Numbered from the stretch's first letter, positions 18,321 through 28,766 are shown. The stretch: 64,000 nucleotides of DNA from Palsa-504 sp963742795 (GCA_963742795.1 CAVUNL010000025.1:434001-498000); one strand, 5' to 3'. Program-made: numbers and translations. The notes: generated by a model from the sequence alone, not told the origin.

Positions 18321-18929
18321 TTACAGCCAGCCCCGTTCGTCGGCGATGCGGACGGCTTCGGCGCGGTTGCGCGCCCCCACTTTGGCCATGGCGGCCGACA
18401 GGTAGTTGCGGACGGTCCCCTCGGACAGGACCAGCTTGCCGGCGATGTCGGCCACGGTCGTACCGGGGCGGGCGGCGGCCAGCACGTCGCGTTCCCGTGC
18501 GGTCAGCGGGGAGGTACCGCCCGCGAGCGTCGCCGCGGCCAGCGCCGGATCGACCACCCGCTCGCCCGCCATGACCCGCCGGATCGCGTCGGCGAGCTGC
18601 TCGGCGGGCGCGTCCTTGACGATGAACCCGTAGGCGCCGGATTCCATCGCCCGCCGCAGGTAGCCGGGACGGCCGAACGTGGTGAGGATGAGTGAACGGC
18701 ACCGGGGCACTTCCTGGGCCAGGACGGCGGCGGCGGCCAGGCCGTCGATTCCCGGCATGTCGATGTCGAGCAGCGCGATATCCGGATGGTGGTCCCGGGC
18801 CGCGGCGGCCACCTCGTCACCCCGGCCGACCAACGCCACGACCTCGAAGTCCTGCTGCAGGGCGAGCAGCGCGGCCAGCGCGCTGCGGAAGAGCTCCTGG
18901 TCGTCGGCGATCAGCAGGCGGATGGTCAC
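18321..18929 (-). CDS. NarL/DesR-type response regulator
   Basis: A 202-residue protein: receiver with acidic pair ADDQ near residue 9 and phospho-acceptor Asp55 in LLDIDMPG, then a LuxR-type helix-turn-helix, LTARERDVL to TVRNYLSAAMAKVGARNR (about 140-195). The GTG start at 18929 overlaps the kinase stop (GTGA), so the pair is translationally coupled. A longer frame to 19118 lies inside the kinase coding sequence and is rejected. It should act with the kinase upstream to control the ABC transporter operon it belongs to. Confidence 0.9.
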   Translation of the reverse strand: MTIRLLIADDQELFRSALAALLALQQDFEVVALVGRGDEVAAAARDHHPDIALLDIDMPGIDGLAAAAVLAQEVPRCRSLILTTFGRPGYLRRAMESGAYGFIVKDAPAEQLADAIRRVMAGERVVDPALAAATLAGGTSPLTARERDVLAAARPGTTVADIAGKLVLSEGTVRNYLSAAMAKVGARNRAEAVRIADERGWL

Positions 18930-20059
18930 GTGGCTGCCCCCGGTGACAGGCAGACCCGCAGCCGCCATCCCGCCGGGTGCCCAGGGCCAGCCTCGATGCT
19001 GCCGCCGGCCGCGGCGACCCGCTCGCGCAGCCCGGTCAGCCCGTTCCCCGGCGGCGCGCTGCTGCCTATGCCGTCGTCGGTGATCTCGATCGAGGACGGG
19101 GACAGGCGGACGGCGCACGAGCGGGCGCGGGAATGCCGGACGATGTTGGTGAGCCCCTCGCGCACGACCCAGCCGAACAGCTCCCGGTGGGCGGGGTCGA
19201 CGTCGTCGACGGCCCGGGGCAGGTCGGCGGTGATGCCCGCCGCCCGCAGCAGCTGCCGCCCGGTGGCGAGCTCCCCGGCGAGCGTCACCTCACGGTAGCT
19301 GGCCACGGCGGCGCGCACCTCGTCGAGCGCCTGCCGGGCCAGGGCCTCCACCTCGGTCATCTCCTGGATCGCGCGGGCCTGATCGGCCTGCCCGATCCGG
19401 GCGGCCAGACCCGCCTTCACCGTGATCGTCGTCAGCGAGTGACCCAGCAGGTCGTGCAGGTCGCGGGCGATCCTGAAGCGTTCCTGCTCCGCCGCCAGGG
19501 ACGCGAGCTCGGCGCGCGCCTCGGCCAGCGCGTGGCTGCTGGCCAGCGACTGGTGGACGGCGAACGTCATCAGCGCCACGACCGGGATCGCGATCGGGGT
19601 GACGTCGTCCCATGCGGCGCCCAGGCTCACGTGCCAGGACGGAACCGCGACCGGGACTACCAGCGCCGCCACCGCCAGCGCGAGCACGACCGGCACCGCA
19701 CGGGTCCCGAGCCGGGCCACGATGAGGATCGAGAGGAACACGGCCATGACGAACGCCTGGGCGTGCGCGAACGGCAGTTCCGCTACGAGCAGCGCGGTGA
19801 GGACGGCGTAAACGATCCAGAACCGGTACCCGGGCACCTGGGAGATCCCCAGCACGACGGGCAGCGGGACGAAGAGCCAGCCCACGGCGAACGCGGCGAC
19901 GATCACATAGCCGGCGACGGCGCTCGCGCCCCGCGAGTCGTTCCCCACTGCGGTGACGACGAAGGTCAGGTAGGCGAGGAGGATCGCGCGGGAGGCGAGC
20001 AGGCGCCAGCCGCGGGCCTGCGCCCGCGGGCCCGTTGCCTGCCCGACTGCCGTGTTCAC
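18926..20059 (-). CDS. DesK-like sensor histidine kinase
   Basis: A 377-residue kinase with about five N-terminal membrane segments (residues 20-170), a HisKA_3 H-box RDLHDLLGHS with His202, an N-box WVVREGLTNIVRHS and G-box DDGIG.....GNGLTGLRERV. The topology matches DesK-type kinases that sense membrane state or membrane-active compounds. It is coupled to the response regulator downstream and lies behind ABC transporter genes, the usual arrangement for antibiotic or membrane-stress sensing in Gram-positives. Confidence 0.88.
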   Translation of the reverse strand: MNTAVGQATGPRAQARGWRLLASRAILLAYLTFVVTAVGNDSRGASAVAGYVIVAAFAVGWLFVPLPVVLGISQVPGYRFWIVYAVLTALLVAELPFAHAQAFVMAVFLSILIVARLGTRAVPVVLALAVAALVVPVAVPSWHVSLGAAWDDVTPIAIPVVALMTFAVHQSLASSHALAEARAELASLAAEQERFRIARDLHDLLGHSLTTITVKAGLAARIGQADQARAIQEMTEVEALARQALDEVRAAVASYREVTLAGELATGRQLLRAAGITADLPRAVDDVDPAHRELFGWVVREGLTNIVRHSRARSCAVRLSPSSIEITDDGIGSSAPPGNGLTGLRERVAAAGGSIEAGPGHPAGWRLRVCLSPGAAT

Positions 20060-20083
20060 CTCGTCAACTCCAGGGGTTGGCTG

Positions 20084-20386
20084 CTAGCGGGCGCCGAGCG
20101 CCTCGGTGACCTCGGCGCGGGCGCGGTCGCGGAGCCGGACGGCCGCCCGCACGTCGGTGACCGGTCCTTCCTCGGTGAAGGTGAAGGCCACGTGTTCATT
20201 CTGGAGACGGCGGACCAGCCAGACCAAGGGAAGGCCGATAAATTTCGGCCGGTACACCAGCGCGCCGTCCAGGTGGCGTCCGGTGAAGCCCGCCGAGCGC
20301 AGCCGGCGGTCGACCCGGTCCAGGATCCGGTCTTCCGCCTCCGGCATGGCGGCGTCGACGGTGACGTCGATGTTCACGGTCTTCAT
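20084..20386 (-). CDS. Small protein of the ABC transporter/two-component operon
   Basis: About 100 residues: MKTVNIDVTVDAAMPEAEDRILDRVDRRLRSAGFTGRHLDG, a hydrophobic patch FIGLPLVWLVRRLQ, and an acidic/basic tail. The ATG at 20386 overlaps the permease stop (ATGA), so it is co-translated with the transporter. I do not recognise the family; the first part looks like a beta-alpha-beta fold. It is probably an accessory of this transporter system. Confidence 0.7.
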   Translation of the reverse strand: MKTVNIDVTVDAAMPEAEDRILDRVDRRLRSAGFTGRHLDGALVYRPKFIGLPLVWLVRRLQNEHVAFTFTEEGPVTDVRAAVRLRDRARAEVTEALGAR

Positions 20387-21113
20387 GAGGTCCGGCTCCC
20401 GGCGCGCTGGTAGACGAATACGGCGATCACGGTGAGAACGGCGGTCCAGGCGGCGATCACGATCCATCCCTCGGCCGGCCAGCTGCCGTGACCGAGCGCG
20501 GTCTTCCCCGCCTGTACCAGCCAGTACGAGGGGAGCGCCTCGATGACGTCGAATACCGGGCCTGATGTCGCGATCTGGAACCCGTACACGCCGCCAAGCA
20601 GGGCGAACAGGGTGACGATGCCGCCCACCGCGAGCGCGCTTGAATCGGGGCCGATCAGGTGCCCGAGCAGGATGCCGAGCACGGCGAACGGGACGAGGCC
20701 GACGAGCAGCAGGCCGATCACGGTCAGCCACTCGGTGGCCGACAGCCGCACCCCGAGCGCGGTCCCGGCCAGGCACATCAGCGCGATGGTCAGCAGCGCC
20801 CTGAGGTAGGCGTTGAGCACCTTCGCGCCGAAGTACGCGCCGGTGCGCAGCGGCGTGATCCGCATCTGGCGGGTCCATCCGGACGAGCGTTCGGTGGCGA
20901 TGATCGCCGCGCTTCCCAGGACGCCTGCCATCGTGCCCAGCGTGGCCATGGCGACCATGAAGTACAGCGGGAAGCTGGTGCCGTTGAAGCGGGCATGCCG
21001 GTTCGCCGTCCCGATGATGAAATACAGCACGAGCGGGAACGCGAGCGCCAGGAAGAAAAATCTCCAGTTACGGAAGTTGCGCAGGACCTCGTAGCGCACA
21101 TACACGGTGCTGG

Positions 21114-21117
<4 letters not shown>
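20383..21117 (-). CDS. ABC-2 type permease
   Basis: A 244-residue integral membrane protein with six predicted segments (for example RFFFLALAFPLVLYFIIG and VIGLLLVGLVPFAVLGILLG) and the ABC-2 pattern SSGWTRQMRITPLRTGAYFGAKVL after the second helix. Start ATG overlaps the ATPase gene by 4 bp. With the ATPase it forms an exporter, probably of a drug or lipid, under control of the DesKR-like pair downstream. Confidence 0.9.
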
Positions 21118-22076
<959 letters not shown>

Positions 22077-22298
22077 GGCACGAGGGTCCCGCGCCGCGGA
22101 TTCGCCGTGTAGTGCCGCCGCCTAAGTAATTCCCCGTGACAAATGTCAGACGCCCTGATGAGGAGCGGGCCGCCCCGCCGGCACGGCCCCGCTGGATCTG
22201 GACCTGCCGATCGCGGCACCGGCGGTGCCGATCGCGGCACCGGCGGGCCATCCTGCGAGCCGAAGGGTCGACGTGACTCGCCTGGGTCGGCGTGCGGT

Positions 22299-23024
22299 TC
22301 AACTGAGCTCGCTGCTGACTTTGTCGCGTAGTTGCCGGCGGGAGACGATGCCCAGTTTGCGGAAGACTTTCTTCAGGTGGCACTCGACGGTGTGGGCCGT
22401 GATGAACAGCCGGTCGGCGATTTCCTGGTTCGCGTAGCCGACGGCAGCCATGGACGCGATCTGGGATTCGCGTGCGGTAAGCGGCGAGTTCCGGGTCTGC
22501 AGCGCATCTGGGCTTGCGCCGGCGGATCGGAGCTCGCTGCGGGCCCGGTGGGCGAACGGGATGGCGCCCATTGAGGTGAAAAGGCCGAGTGCGGTTTGCA
22601 GGTGGTCCCGCGCATCTCCTGGGCGCTGGTGCCGGCGCAGCCATTCACCGAACAGCGGGTGCGCACGCGCCAGGTCGGCCGTCGCCGTGGTGCGGCCGAG
22701 AATGTCGATGGCCTCCTGGTAGAGCTCTCCGGCTTGATCGGGCGGGGCCATCAGCGCCGTGGACCGGGCGAGCAGCCCGAGGGCCCAGCCGGTTCCGCTG
22801 GCGGTGGCGCAGCGCTCGAGGTCAGCGAGGGCGGCGGCGGCTTGGCTGGCGTGGCCTGAGCGCAAGCCGGCCTCGACGATGACGGGCAGGGCCTCGGCGC
22901 TCATGCCGATGGTGTCGTCGCGGCGCATCGCGGTGGCTGTTTCGTAGGCGTCGGCGTATTCACCGTAGCCGAGGTGGAGGATGGTCTGGGCGGCGAGCGT
23001 GGCCCGGATCATCTCTAGAGACAT
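22299..23024 (-). pseudogene. C-terminal part of a LuxR-family ATPase regulator (TPR + helix-turn-helix)
   Basis: The 241-residue frame shows helical TPR-like repeats (HASQAAAALADLERCA, WLRRHQRPGDARDHLQTAL) and an intact LuxR helix-turn-helix, LTARESQIASMAAVGYANQEIADRLFITAHTVECHLKKVFRKLGI. Full-length members have about 900 residues with an N-terminal STAND ATPase, which is absent: upstream of 23024 no such frame exists. It may be a remnant, or a small free-standing LuxR protein if expressed from an ATG near 23024. Confidence 0.65.
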
Positions 23025-23260
23025 CGGCCGACGCTGGGAATCTCGTTCGCATCGAGGTGGTCTCGTCGTCGATGGCAGCCCGCGGCCCAGGCCCTGTGGC
23101 TGTCCCGGCCCGCGCCGCTGCAGTCCGAGGCCGTGCCATATCCAAAATCGGCAGCTCCCCCATCGAAGTCCACAGGCAGTCCGTTTGCGTGACGGGCCTC
23201 CTTGAGGAGTAGGTGCCGTGACTTCACGGTGGGTGTCGCCGGTCCGCTGCGGTCTTGTGA

Positions 23261-24310
23261 TCAGCCAGTGCGGGACAGGGATGCAGGTGCTGGCGGGGTG
23301 GCGCCGTCGGCGGTGTCGAACAGGATCTGCTGGAGCGGGCGGGGCAGGTCACGGTTCCAGACCAGGGCCGCCGTGGCGGTCAGCGGCTGGCAGGCGATGC
23401 TGACCCGGACCATGTCACCGGTGCCCGCGGGCTGGGGCAGCCGGATCACGCCGGGCGGGACGTCGGCGATGGCAACAGGGCCGGTCAGGACCGCGGCAGG
23501 CCGTCCGGCGGTGGCGGCGAAGGCGAGCGCCACCGGCAGCGAGTGCCGCAACGGGGGATCGGTGAACTCGAACCGCGGGTCCGCGGCCCGCAGGATCGTC
23601 AGCCACCGATCGTAGGTCGCGGTACTGGCGCGGCGCGGCCCGTGGATGACGTCCATGCCGACCAGCTCGTCTAGGCCGATAACCCCGCGGCGGGCGGCCG
23701 GGTGCGAGCGGGGGATCCACACCTCGGGCTCGAATTGTCCCAGGCTCATGGCATCCAGCGGCGCGGGCAGCGTGTCGGGGCTGGCCGTCAGCCAGCCCAG
23801 GCCGGCGTCGGCCCGGTGCTCGCGGACCGACGAGAACTCCGCGTCGAGCGGAGTGTCCATCCAGGTGATGGCGATCTGCGCGGAATCGGCGGCCGAGCGC
23901 AGCCGGAAGGCGGTCTGGACGGCCAGGGAGTCTGGCAGATCCGCCGGCAGGGCGACCCGGAGCCGCGGTCGGTCCAGGCCCGCGGTCTGCCGGGTCTGGC
24001 TGACCCCGTGATCGACGCGGGACAGCACGTCCCGGGCGGCGTCCAGCAGCACGGCGCCCGCCGGGGTGAGCTGCACCCCGTCGCGGCGGCGGTGCAGCAG
24101 CGGCGTACCGAGGAGCTGTTCCAGCTGCCGGATCTGCTGGCTGAGGGTCGGCTGGGCGATGAACAACCGTTCCGCGGCGCGGGTGAAGGTGCCCGCGTCG
24201 GCGACCGCGACGAGATACCGCAGGTGCCGCAGTTCAAGACCCTGCGGCGCCTGGGTGTTCAGCTGGGCCAGCCGGACCGGTTCCGCCTGTGCTTGCTTCA
24301 TGTCCCTCAC
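23261..24310 (-). CDS. LysR-type transcriptional regulator
   Basis: A 349-residue protein: LysR winged helix LELRHLRYLVAVADAGTFTRAAERLFIAQPTLSQQIRQLEQLLGTPLLHRR (about 25-75), linker helix, then a periplasmic-binding-like effector domain to about 330. It has an unusual 25-residue N-terminal lead; a start nearer to LELRHL would be closer to family length. LysR proteins often control a divergent gene, but none begins directly to the right, where a LuxR gene ends. The effector is unknown. Confidence 0.88.
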   Translation of the reverse strand: MRDMKQAQAEPVRLAQLNTQAPQGLELRHLRYLVAVADAGTFTRAAERLFIAQPTLSQQIRQLEQLLGTPLLHRRRDGVQLTPAGAVLLDAARDVLSRVDHGVSQTRQTAGLDRPRLRVALPADLPDSLAVQTAFRLRSAADSAQIAITWMDTPLDAEFSSVREHRADAGLGWLTASPDTLPAPLDAMSLGQFEPEVWIPRSHPAARRGVIGLDELVGMDVIHGPRRASTATYDRWLTILRAADPRFEFTDPPLRHSLPVALAFAATAGRPAAVLTGPVAIADVPPGVIRLPQPAGTGDMVRVSIACQPLTATAALVWNRDLPRPLQQILFDTADGATPPAPASLSRTG

Positions 24311-24399
24311 CTATGCCCGGCCGTGATGTGCTTGTTCTTCCTTGCCTGCATCGTGCCGGGTGCGGGACGGCGGAACATCACCCAGCTGGGTATGGCCTC

Positions 24400-25653
24400 T
24401 CAGCGTTGCTGGCGGGCCTGCGAGTGGCGGGTAACGAGCAGGGCCAGCTCGGTCCGGTTGGCCACGCCGAGCTTCGCGTAAGCGCGCGAAAGGTACACCT
24501 TGACCGTGTTGCGAGATATGAACAGTTGCTTGGCGATGTCGGGATTGCTCAGACCCTGGCTGGCCAGCTCGACCACCCGCCGCTCGACCGGGGTAAGGCT
24601 GGCCCACCCGTGCGTGGCGCTGGCATGCTCCCCTCGGCCCCGCTGGGCGTAGGCCACGGCCTCCTGGAGAGACAGCCGGGCACCGTCCTGCCGAGCCCGT
24701 TCAAGACTCTCCTCGCCCAGTGCCGCGCCGGCCGAGGCCAGGTTCCGCCCGGTGCGCTCCCTCAGCATCGGGAAGGCCATGAGGCCGAGCGTGGCCCGCT
24801 CCTTCTGGGCTGCAGCAATGAGCCGGACGGCGCGCTCATGCTGTCCCGTGAACAAGGCGATCTCAGCGACCACATCGAGGGCGTCGATAACCCCCGGACG
24901 CCACCCGTTGTCCATGAACACCTTGAGTGCATCGTGGGTGACGGACTCAGCCCGCTCGTCGTCACCCTCAAGCAGTAGGGCGCGGGCCAGCCCGAGGTGG
25001 CCCACGGCCCGGGCGCGTCGGTTCCGCAAGGGTTCGGCGGCGGCTAGGAGCCTCTCGACGTGGATCTTGGTCTGTGCCCGGTCGTCCCGGGCCAGCGCCA
25101 CGGCGACCAGGATCTCCTGGGCGTGCCAGGCGAGGTAGCAGACCTCAGATTCCTGTTCGTACGGGCTCGTGGCGCACTGTTCGGCACGATCGAGATCACC
25201 GGCCGCCAGGGCTGCGGCGCCCAGGGCGTGCATAAGCACCCCGGTCCCGAGACGCAGCCTTTCCTGCCTGGATTGCTCGAAATCAGGCTCCGCCCGCTCG
25301 CGGGCGGCGTCCGGCGCGCCCATGCTGGCGTCGAGCAGGCACAGGATCTCGACCGCACAGTACCGGCTCAGCTGGTCTTGCCCAGGCATCATGGCCAGCG
25401 CTCGCTCACCATGAGCGCGGGCGCCGGCCAGGTCCCCGGCCGAGAAAGCGGTATGTGCCAAGCACCACAAACACCAGCGGATGATGTCCTCGAAACCGAT
25501 AGCTTCCGCCACCCTGAGCGCTTCGGTGAGCGGGCTTCGCATCGCGCCGGGATCGTCCTGAAAGAAGTAGCTGATCGCCAACGGGGTCAGCGAGTCACAC
25601 AGCGCGGCGTCGTCTCCTGCGGTCCGCGCCAGCTCAGCCGCCCGCATCAGCAT
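24400..25653 (-). CDS. LuxR-family ATPase regulator, C-terminal half (TPR + LuxR helix-turn-helix)
   Basis: A 417-residue frame with TPR-like helices and a C-terminal LuxR domain, LTPVERRVVELASQGLSNPDIAKQLFISRNTVKVYLSRAYAKLGV. Together with the frame at 25647-27215 it makes a normal-length (about 930 aa) LuxR regulator. The two frames overlap at ATGCTGA: either the second is translated by coupled re-initiation, or a single frameshift near 25650 split one gene. Family members are one chain, so a frameshift is the simpler reading. Confidence 0.7.
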   Translation of the reverse strand: MLMRAAELARTAGDDAALCDSLTPLAISYFFQDDPGAMRSPLTEALRVAEAIGFEDIIRWCLWCLAHTAFSAGDLAGARAHGERALAMMPGQDQLSRYCAVEILCLLDASMGAPDAARERAEPDFEQSRQERLRLGTGVLMHALGAAALAAGDLDRAEQCATSPYEQESEVCYLAWHAQEILVAVALARDDRAQTKIHVERLLAAAEPLRNRRARAVGHLGLARALLLEGDDERAESVTHDALKVFMDNGWRPGVIDALDVVAEIALFTGQHERAVRLIAAAQKERATLGLMAFPMLRERTGRNLASAGAALGEESLERARQDGARLSLQEAVAYAQRGRGEHASATHGWASLTPVERRVVELASQGLSNPDIAKQLFISRNTVKVYLSRAYAKLGVANRTELALLVTRHSQARQQR

Positions 25654-27215
25654 CGGATCGCCGGCCCCGGATCACCCAGTATGACCAGGGCCCCAAGCTG
25701 GCCGAGCGCGAGTGCCTGCGACCGGCTATCGCCAATCACCGCGCCCATGTCCAGAGCGGAGGTGGCGGCCGACTGCGTGCGGGCGAAATCGCCAAGCCAG
25801 AACGACAAAAGCGACAGCTTGGCCAGGGCGAGAGCCCGTCCAGGAGAAGGATCCGGCGGGGCGGCGAGCAGGCTCTGCTCGGTCGCCGTCACCCCCTCCG
25901 CCAGCCGGCCCCGCACCCGCCAGTACAGGCCCAGCGCTCCGACGATGGCCAGGGCATCATCGGGCGCCCGGGCGCAGCCATCATCGATGGCCGCCCGCAG
26001 GTTGGGTGACTCATCGTCGAGATGGGCGCGGCCGGCCGGCGCCAAGGCCCAGAGCTCCGCGTCGGCGCGCTGGGCCAATTCCCGGAAATAGGCACGGTGC
26101 CGGTCCGCCAGCAGGTCGTCCTCGCCCGCCGCGGCCAGCCGCTCGGCGGCGTACTGGCGAACGAAATCAAGCATCCGGAAGCGCGTGGCACCTGCCTGGC
26201 GGTCCACCACCAGCAGCGACTTATCCACCAGGCCCTGGATCTCGTCGAGGACCTGGTCGGCAACGATGGGACCCCCGGCGCACACCGCGGTGACGGCGGC
26301 CAGGTCGAAGCCCCCCGAGAAAACCGACAACCGGGCAAACAGCTGACGCTCCGGTTCGGTGAGAAGTTCATGGCTCCAGTCCAAAGACGCCCGGATGGTC
26401 TGGTGGCGTGGATCTGACTGGTGGCCGCCGCGCAGCAGTCGCAGATGATCATCTAGGCTGCCGGCAATTTCCTCAGGGGAAAGAACACGAACCCGCGCCG
26501 CGGCCAGTTCGATTGCCAAGGGGATGCCGTCCACCCGGCGGACGATCGTCTCAACCGCTCCAGCAACATCCTCGCTCAGCTCGAACTGTGATTGCACGTG
26601 ACTGGCTCGATCAGCAAAAAGCCGGGCCGCATCAGACGCCGCTGTCGCGCCGGCGTCGCTGCGCTTCTGCACCGACAACGGGGGCACCGGCCATACCAGT
26701 TCCCCCGCGAGGTCAAGCGGAGCACGGCTCGTGGCCAGAACCGCCACGGATGGACACCTGCGCAACAGCACCTCGGCCACGCGTCGGGCCGCATTCAGCA
26801 CATGCTCGCAGGAGTCCAGCACCAGCAGGGCCGGTGCCTCGCCCAGGTATTCGACCGCCGCTTGCAGCGGACTGCGGCTGGACCCGCCGCCCACCGATTC
26901 GAGCACGGCGGCGTCGACCAGGCCGGGGTCGGCAAGCGAAGCAAGCTCGACCAGGTAGACCTTCGCCCAACCCAGGTCACCGGCGCTGAAGCCCAGCTCC
27001 AGGGCCAAGCGGGTCTTACCGATACCGCCGATGCCAACTAGGGTGACAAGTCGCTTTCCTTCCCGGAATAGCGACCGGAGCTCGTCCAACTCTCGTTCTC
27101 GGCCAACGAAGGTAGTCAAAGACATCGGAAGGTCGCCGGTGACCTCCACGTCCTGCGGGTTGTCGACACGGGAGCCCGATCCGGGAGGCTGTGCCTTCCC
27201 CATGCCGACAATCAT
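25647..27215 (-). CDS. LuxR-family ATPase regulator, N-terminal half (NB-ARC-like ATPase)
   Basis: A 522-residue frame with LTTFVGRERELDELRSL, P-loop LVGIGGIGKTRLALELG (about 58-70), Walker B LLVLDSCEHVL, the sensor LATSRAPL, GIPLAIELAAARV, LLRGG, and the winged-helix/TPR linker LVDKSLLV to LDFVRQYAAERL. This is the STAND ATPase of the large regulators with the FVGRE..L opening. It ends GDPGPAIRC at the overlap with the C-terminal half. A 17-bp palindrome lies 45 bp upstream of the start and may be an operator. Confidence 0.75.
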   Translation of the reverse strand: MIVGMGKAQPPGSGSRVDNPQDVEVTGDLPMSLTTFVGRERELDELRSLFREGKRLVTLVGIGGIGKTRLALELGFSAGDLGWAKVYLVELASLADPGLVDAAVLESVGGGSSRSPLQAAVEYLGEAPALLVLDSCEHVLNAARRVAEVLLRRCPSVAVLATSRAPLDLAGELVWPVPPLSVQKRSDAGATAASDAARLFADRASHVQSQFELSEDVAGAVETIVRRVDGIPLAIELAAARVRVLSPEEIAGSLDDHLRLLRGGHQSDPRHQTIRASLDWSHELLTEPERQLFARLSVFSGGFDLAAVTAVCAGGPIVADQVLDEIQGLVDKSLLVVDRQAGATRFRMLDFVRQYAAERLAAAGEDDLLADRHRAYFRELAQRADAELWALAPAGRAHLDDESPNLRAAIDDGCARAPDDALAIVGALGLYWRVRGRLAEGVTATEQSLLAAPPDPSPGRALALAKLSLLSFWLGDFARTQSAATSALDMGAVIGDSRSQALALGQLGALVILGDPGPAIRC

Positions 27216-27260
27216 GGCACGCGAGGCCGGTGGCAGGACTGTTCCGTGTCCGGCGCGGTG

Positions 27261-27277
27261 AGTTTGCCAGGCAAACT
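27261..27277. promoter_or_regulatory. 17-bp palindrome AGTTTGCCAGGCAAACT
   Basis: A perfect palindrome (8-bp arms around one base) lies 45 bp before the LuxR-ATPase gene on the minus strand. It is the only obvious operator-like element in the 330-bp region between that gene and the lipoprotein gene. Confidence 0.5.
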
Positions 27278-27547
27278 TCGGATCCCGCCTCAGATCCGCC
27301 CCCTTGCGCGCCCGGCATCGACCCAGGGAAGCCTCCCGGGCGTCCGCCGGTGTCGCTTCCAGGCACCGACGCCGGAGCAGGACGGTCGTAGCCAGAGTTC
27401 ATATCGGTCAACTGTTACGAAACAAGACAAATCGTTATCTAGCAGCGGCCGGGTGCACCTTCCAGGCTCCCTTACGATGAGCCGTCCGCGTGGCTGTGTC
27501 GGTCCTGCTCCACCACCGGTTGTAGCGTTTTCGTTCCTGGAGGAAAT

Positions 27548-28285
27548 ATGAAGATCCGGCACTGGGGGGCGGTGGTTGCGGCGATCATGGCCACGCTGCT
27601 GGTTGCCGCCTGCGGCGGCGGGAGTTCTGGGGCGGTTTCGACCCCGCGTCCGTCGGGAGGCGGGTCCACCGCATCGGGCGCGCCGACCGCCGTAGGGTCC
27701 CCTCCGGCCGCGGCAACACTGGTCCGGCAGGTGAACTCCGCCGTGGCGAACGCCCGCAATGTTCACATCACCGCCACCGTTACACAGGGCGGCAGCACCG
27801 TCGGGCTCAACGTCAACCTGACTCGTTCTAATGACATGTCCGGGGACGTCATCTACAAGAATCAGCCTCTCACCCTGCTGGTAAGGAACGGGCGTGCCTA
27901 CATCAAGGTCACGACCGGAGCAGTCAACGCCATGGGCCTCCCGTCAGCCGCGTGCGTGCTCATGTGCGGAAAGTACCTGGAGATGACCGCCAGCCAGTCC
28001 AAGAGCATGCTCAGCGGCCTGGACTGGTCGTCTATCCTCGGCCCATCGAGTTCCGTTCCGCAGATGCACTACGTCCGTACGGTGACCGTGAACGGCCAGC
28101 CCGCATGGGAAATGAGCGTGAGCGGCGAAGGCACAGCCTATGTGGCCGCTCAGGGCACGCCCTACCCACTGCGGATGGTGAAGGGTGCCGATCGCATCGA
28201 TTTCACGCAGTGGAACAGCGCGGCCATCCTGCCGCTGCCGCCCGCCAGCCAGATCGTCGACCTCAGCCAGCTGGAACACCTCTAA
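27548..28285 (+). CDS. LppX/LprG-like lipoprotein
   Basis: A 245-residue protein with a lipoprotein signal peptide ending in the lipobox LVAAC (Cys22), then a Gly/Ser/Pro linker and a globular domain, from LVRQVNSAVANARNVHITATVTQGG to IDFTQW. This resembles the LppX_LprAFG fold, which in mycobacteria carries lipids across the periplasm. GGAGGAAAT sits right before the ATG. It should be anchored to the outer face of the membrane. Its ligand and partners are unknown. Confidence 0.75.
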   Translation: MKIRHWGAVVAAIMATLLVAACGGGSSGAVSTPRPSGGGSTASGAPTAVGSPPAAATLVRQVNSAVANARNVHITATVTQGGSTVGLNVNLTRSNDMSGDVIYKNQPLTLLVRNGRAYIKVTTGAVNAMGLPSAACVLMCGKYLEMTASQSKSMLSGLDWSSILGPSSSVPQMHYVRTVTVNGQPAWEMSVSGEGTAYVAAQGTPYPLRMVKGADRIDFTQWNSAAILPLPPASQIVDLSQLEHL

Positions 28286-28302
28286 GTACGGGCAGCCCGA
28301 TT

Positions 28303-28395
28303 ATGGCTGGGCGTGGCCCGACGTGGCCGTGTGCCTGTGGTCGTTGGCTGCCCGTTTGGCTCCCCGCAATCTCGTTAGCAGCGCTAATGTTCGAA
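28303..28395 (+). repeat. Dispersed 90-bp repeat, copy 1
   Basis: This 93-bp block is about 90 percent identical by eye to 60834-60924, in the same orientation, with two single-base gaps. It contains two tandem TTGGCT(C/G)CCC-type 11-mers and ends GCTAATGTTCGAA. Copy 2 lies 70 bp upstream of an intact tyrosine recombinase. The pair may be an old attL/attR pair or an integrase-associated control region. Confidence 0.8.
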
Positions 28396-28481
28396 CGATC
28401 CAGACCTGGATGCCTCTCTTGAGCGCATTCGGGGATCTACGAATCGTTCGCCGGAGCGGCAGCGCCCATAATGAGGCTATC

Positions 28482-28498
28482 TGCTATCATTGATAGCA
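28482..28498. promoter_or_regulatory. Palindromic operator TGCTATC-ATT-GATAGCA of the toxin-antitoxin pair
   Basis: A perfect 7-bp inverted repeat with a 3-bp spacer lies 14 bp upstream of the antitoxin start. FitA/VapB ribbon-helix-helix antitoxins are known to bind such palindromes and repress their own operon. The half-site recurs at 10561-10576. Confidence 0.65.
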
Positions 28499-28511
28499 TT
28501 GAGGGGAGGAG

Positions 28512-28766
28512 GTGATCGCACTGTCAGCACTGAGCATCCGCAACCTTGATGACCAGGTGAAAGAACGGCTCCGCGTCCGGGCTGCGCGCCACGGCAGGTC
28601 GATGGAGGCCGAAGTCCGCGCCATCCTCGCCGACGCGGTCGCCGCGCCCGGCGAGGCCCCGGGCCTGTTCCAGGTGATCATGGACCGCTTCGGCGAACTA
28701 GGGGGCGTCGAACTCGATCTTCCCCCGCGCTCCACCAGGCCCCGCGCGGCAGAATTCGGTTCGTGA
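28512..28766 (+). CDS. FitA/VapB-type ribbon-helix-helix antitoxin
   Basis: An 84-residue protein with the FitA-like core SALSIRNLDDQVKERLRVRAARHGRSMEAEVRAILADAV, followed by a tail (LFQVIMDRFGELGGVELDLPP) that would bind the toxin. The GTG start at 28512 has GAGGGG five bases upstream. Its stop overlaps the toxin start by 4 bp, so the two are coupled. It should neutralise the PIN-domain toxin and repress the operon at the palindrome upstream. Confidence 0.88.
   Translation: MIALSALSIRNLDDQVKERLRVRAARHGRSMEAEVRAILADAVAAPGEAPGLFQVIMDRFGELGGVELDLPPRSTRPRAAEFGS

Noticed and set aside
18930..19118. A longer N-terminus for the response regulator
   Set aside because: The extra 63 residues are Arg-rich shadow of the kinase coding sequence; the GTG at 18929 gives the normal receiver start and overlaps the kinase stop.
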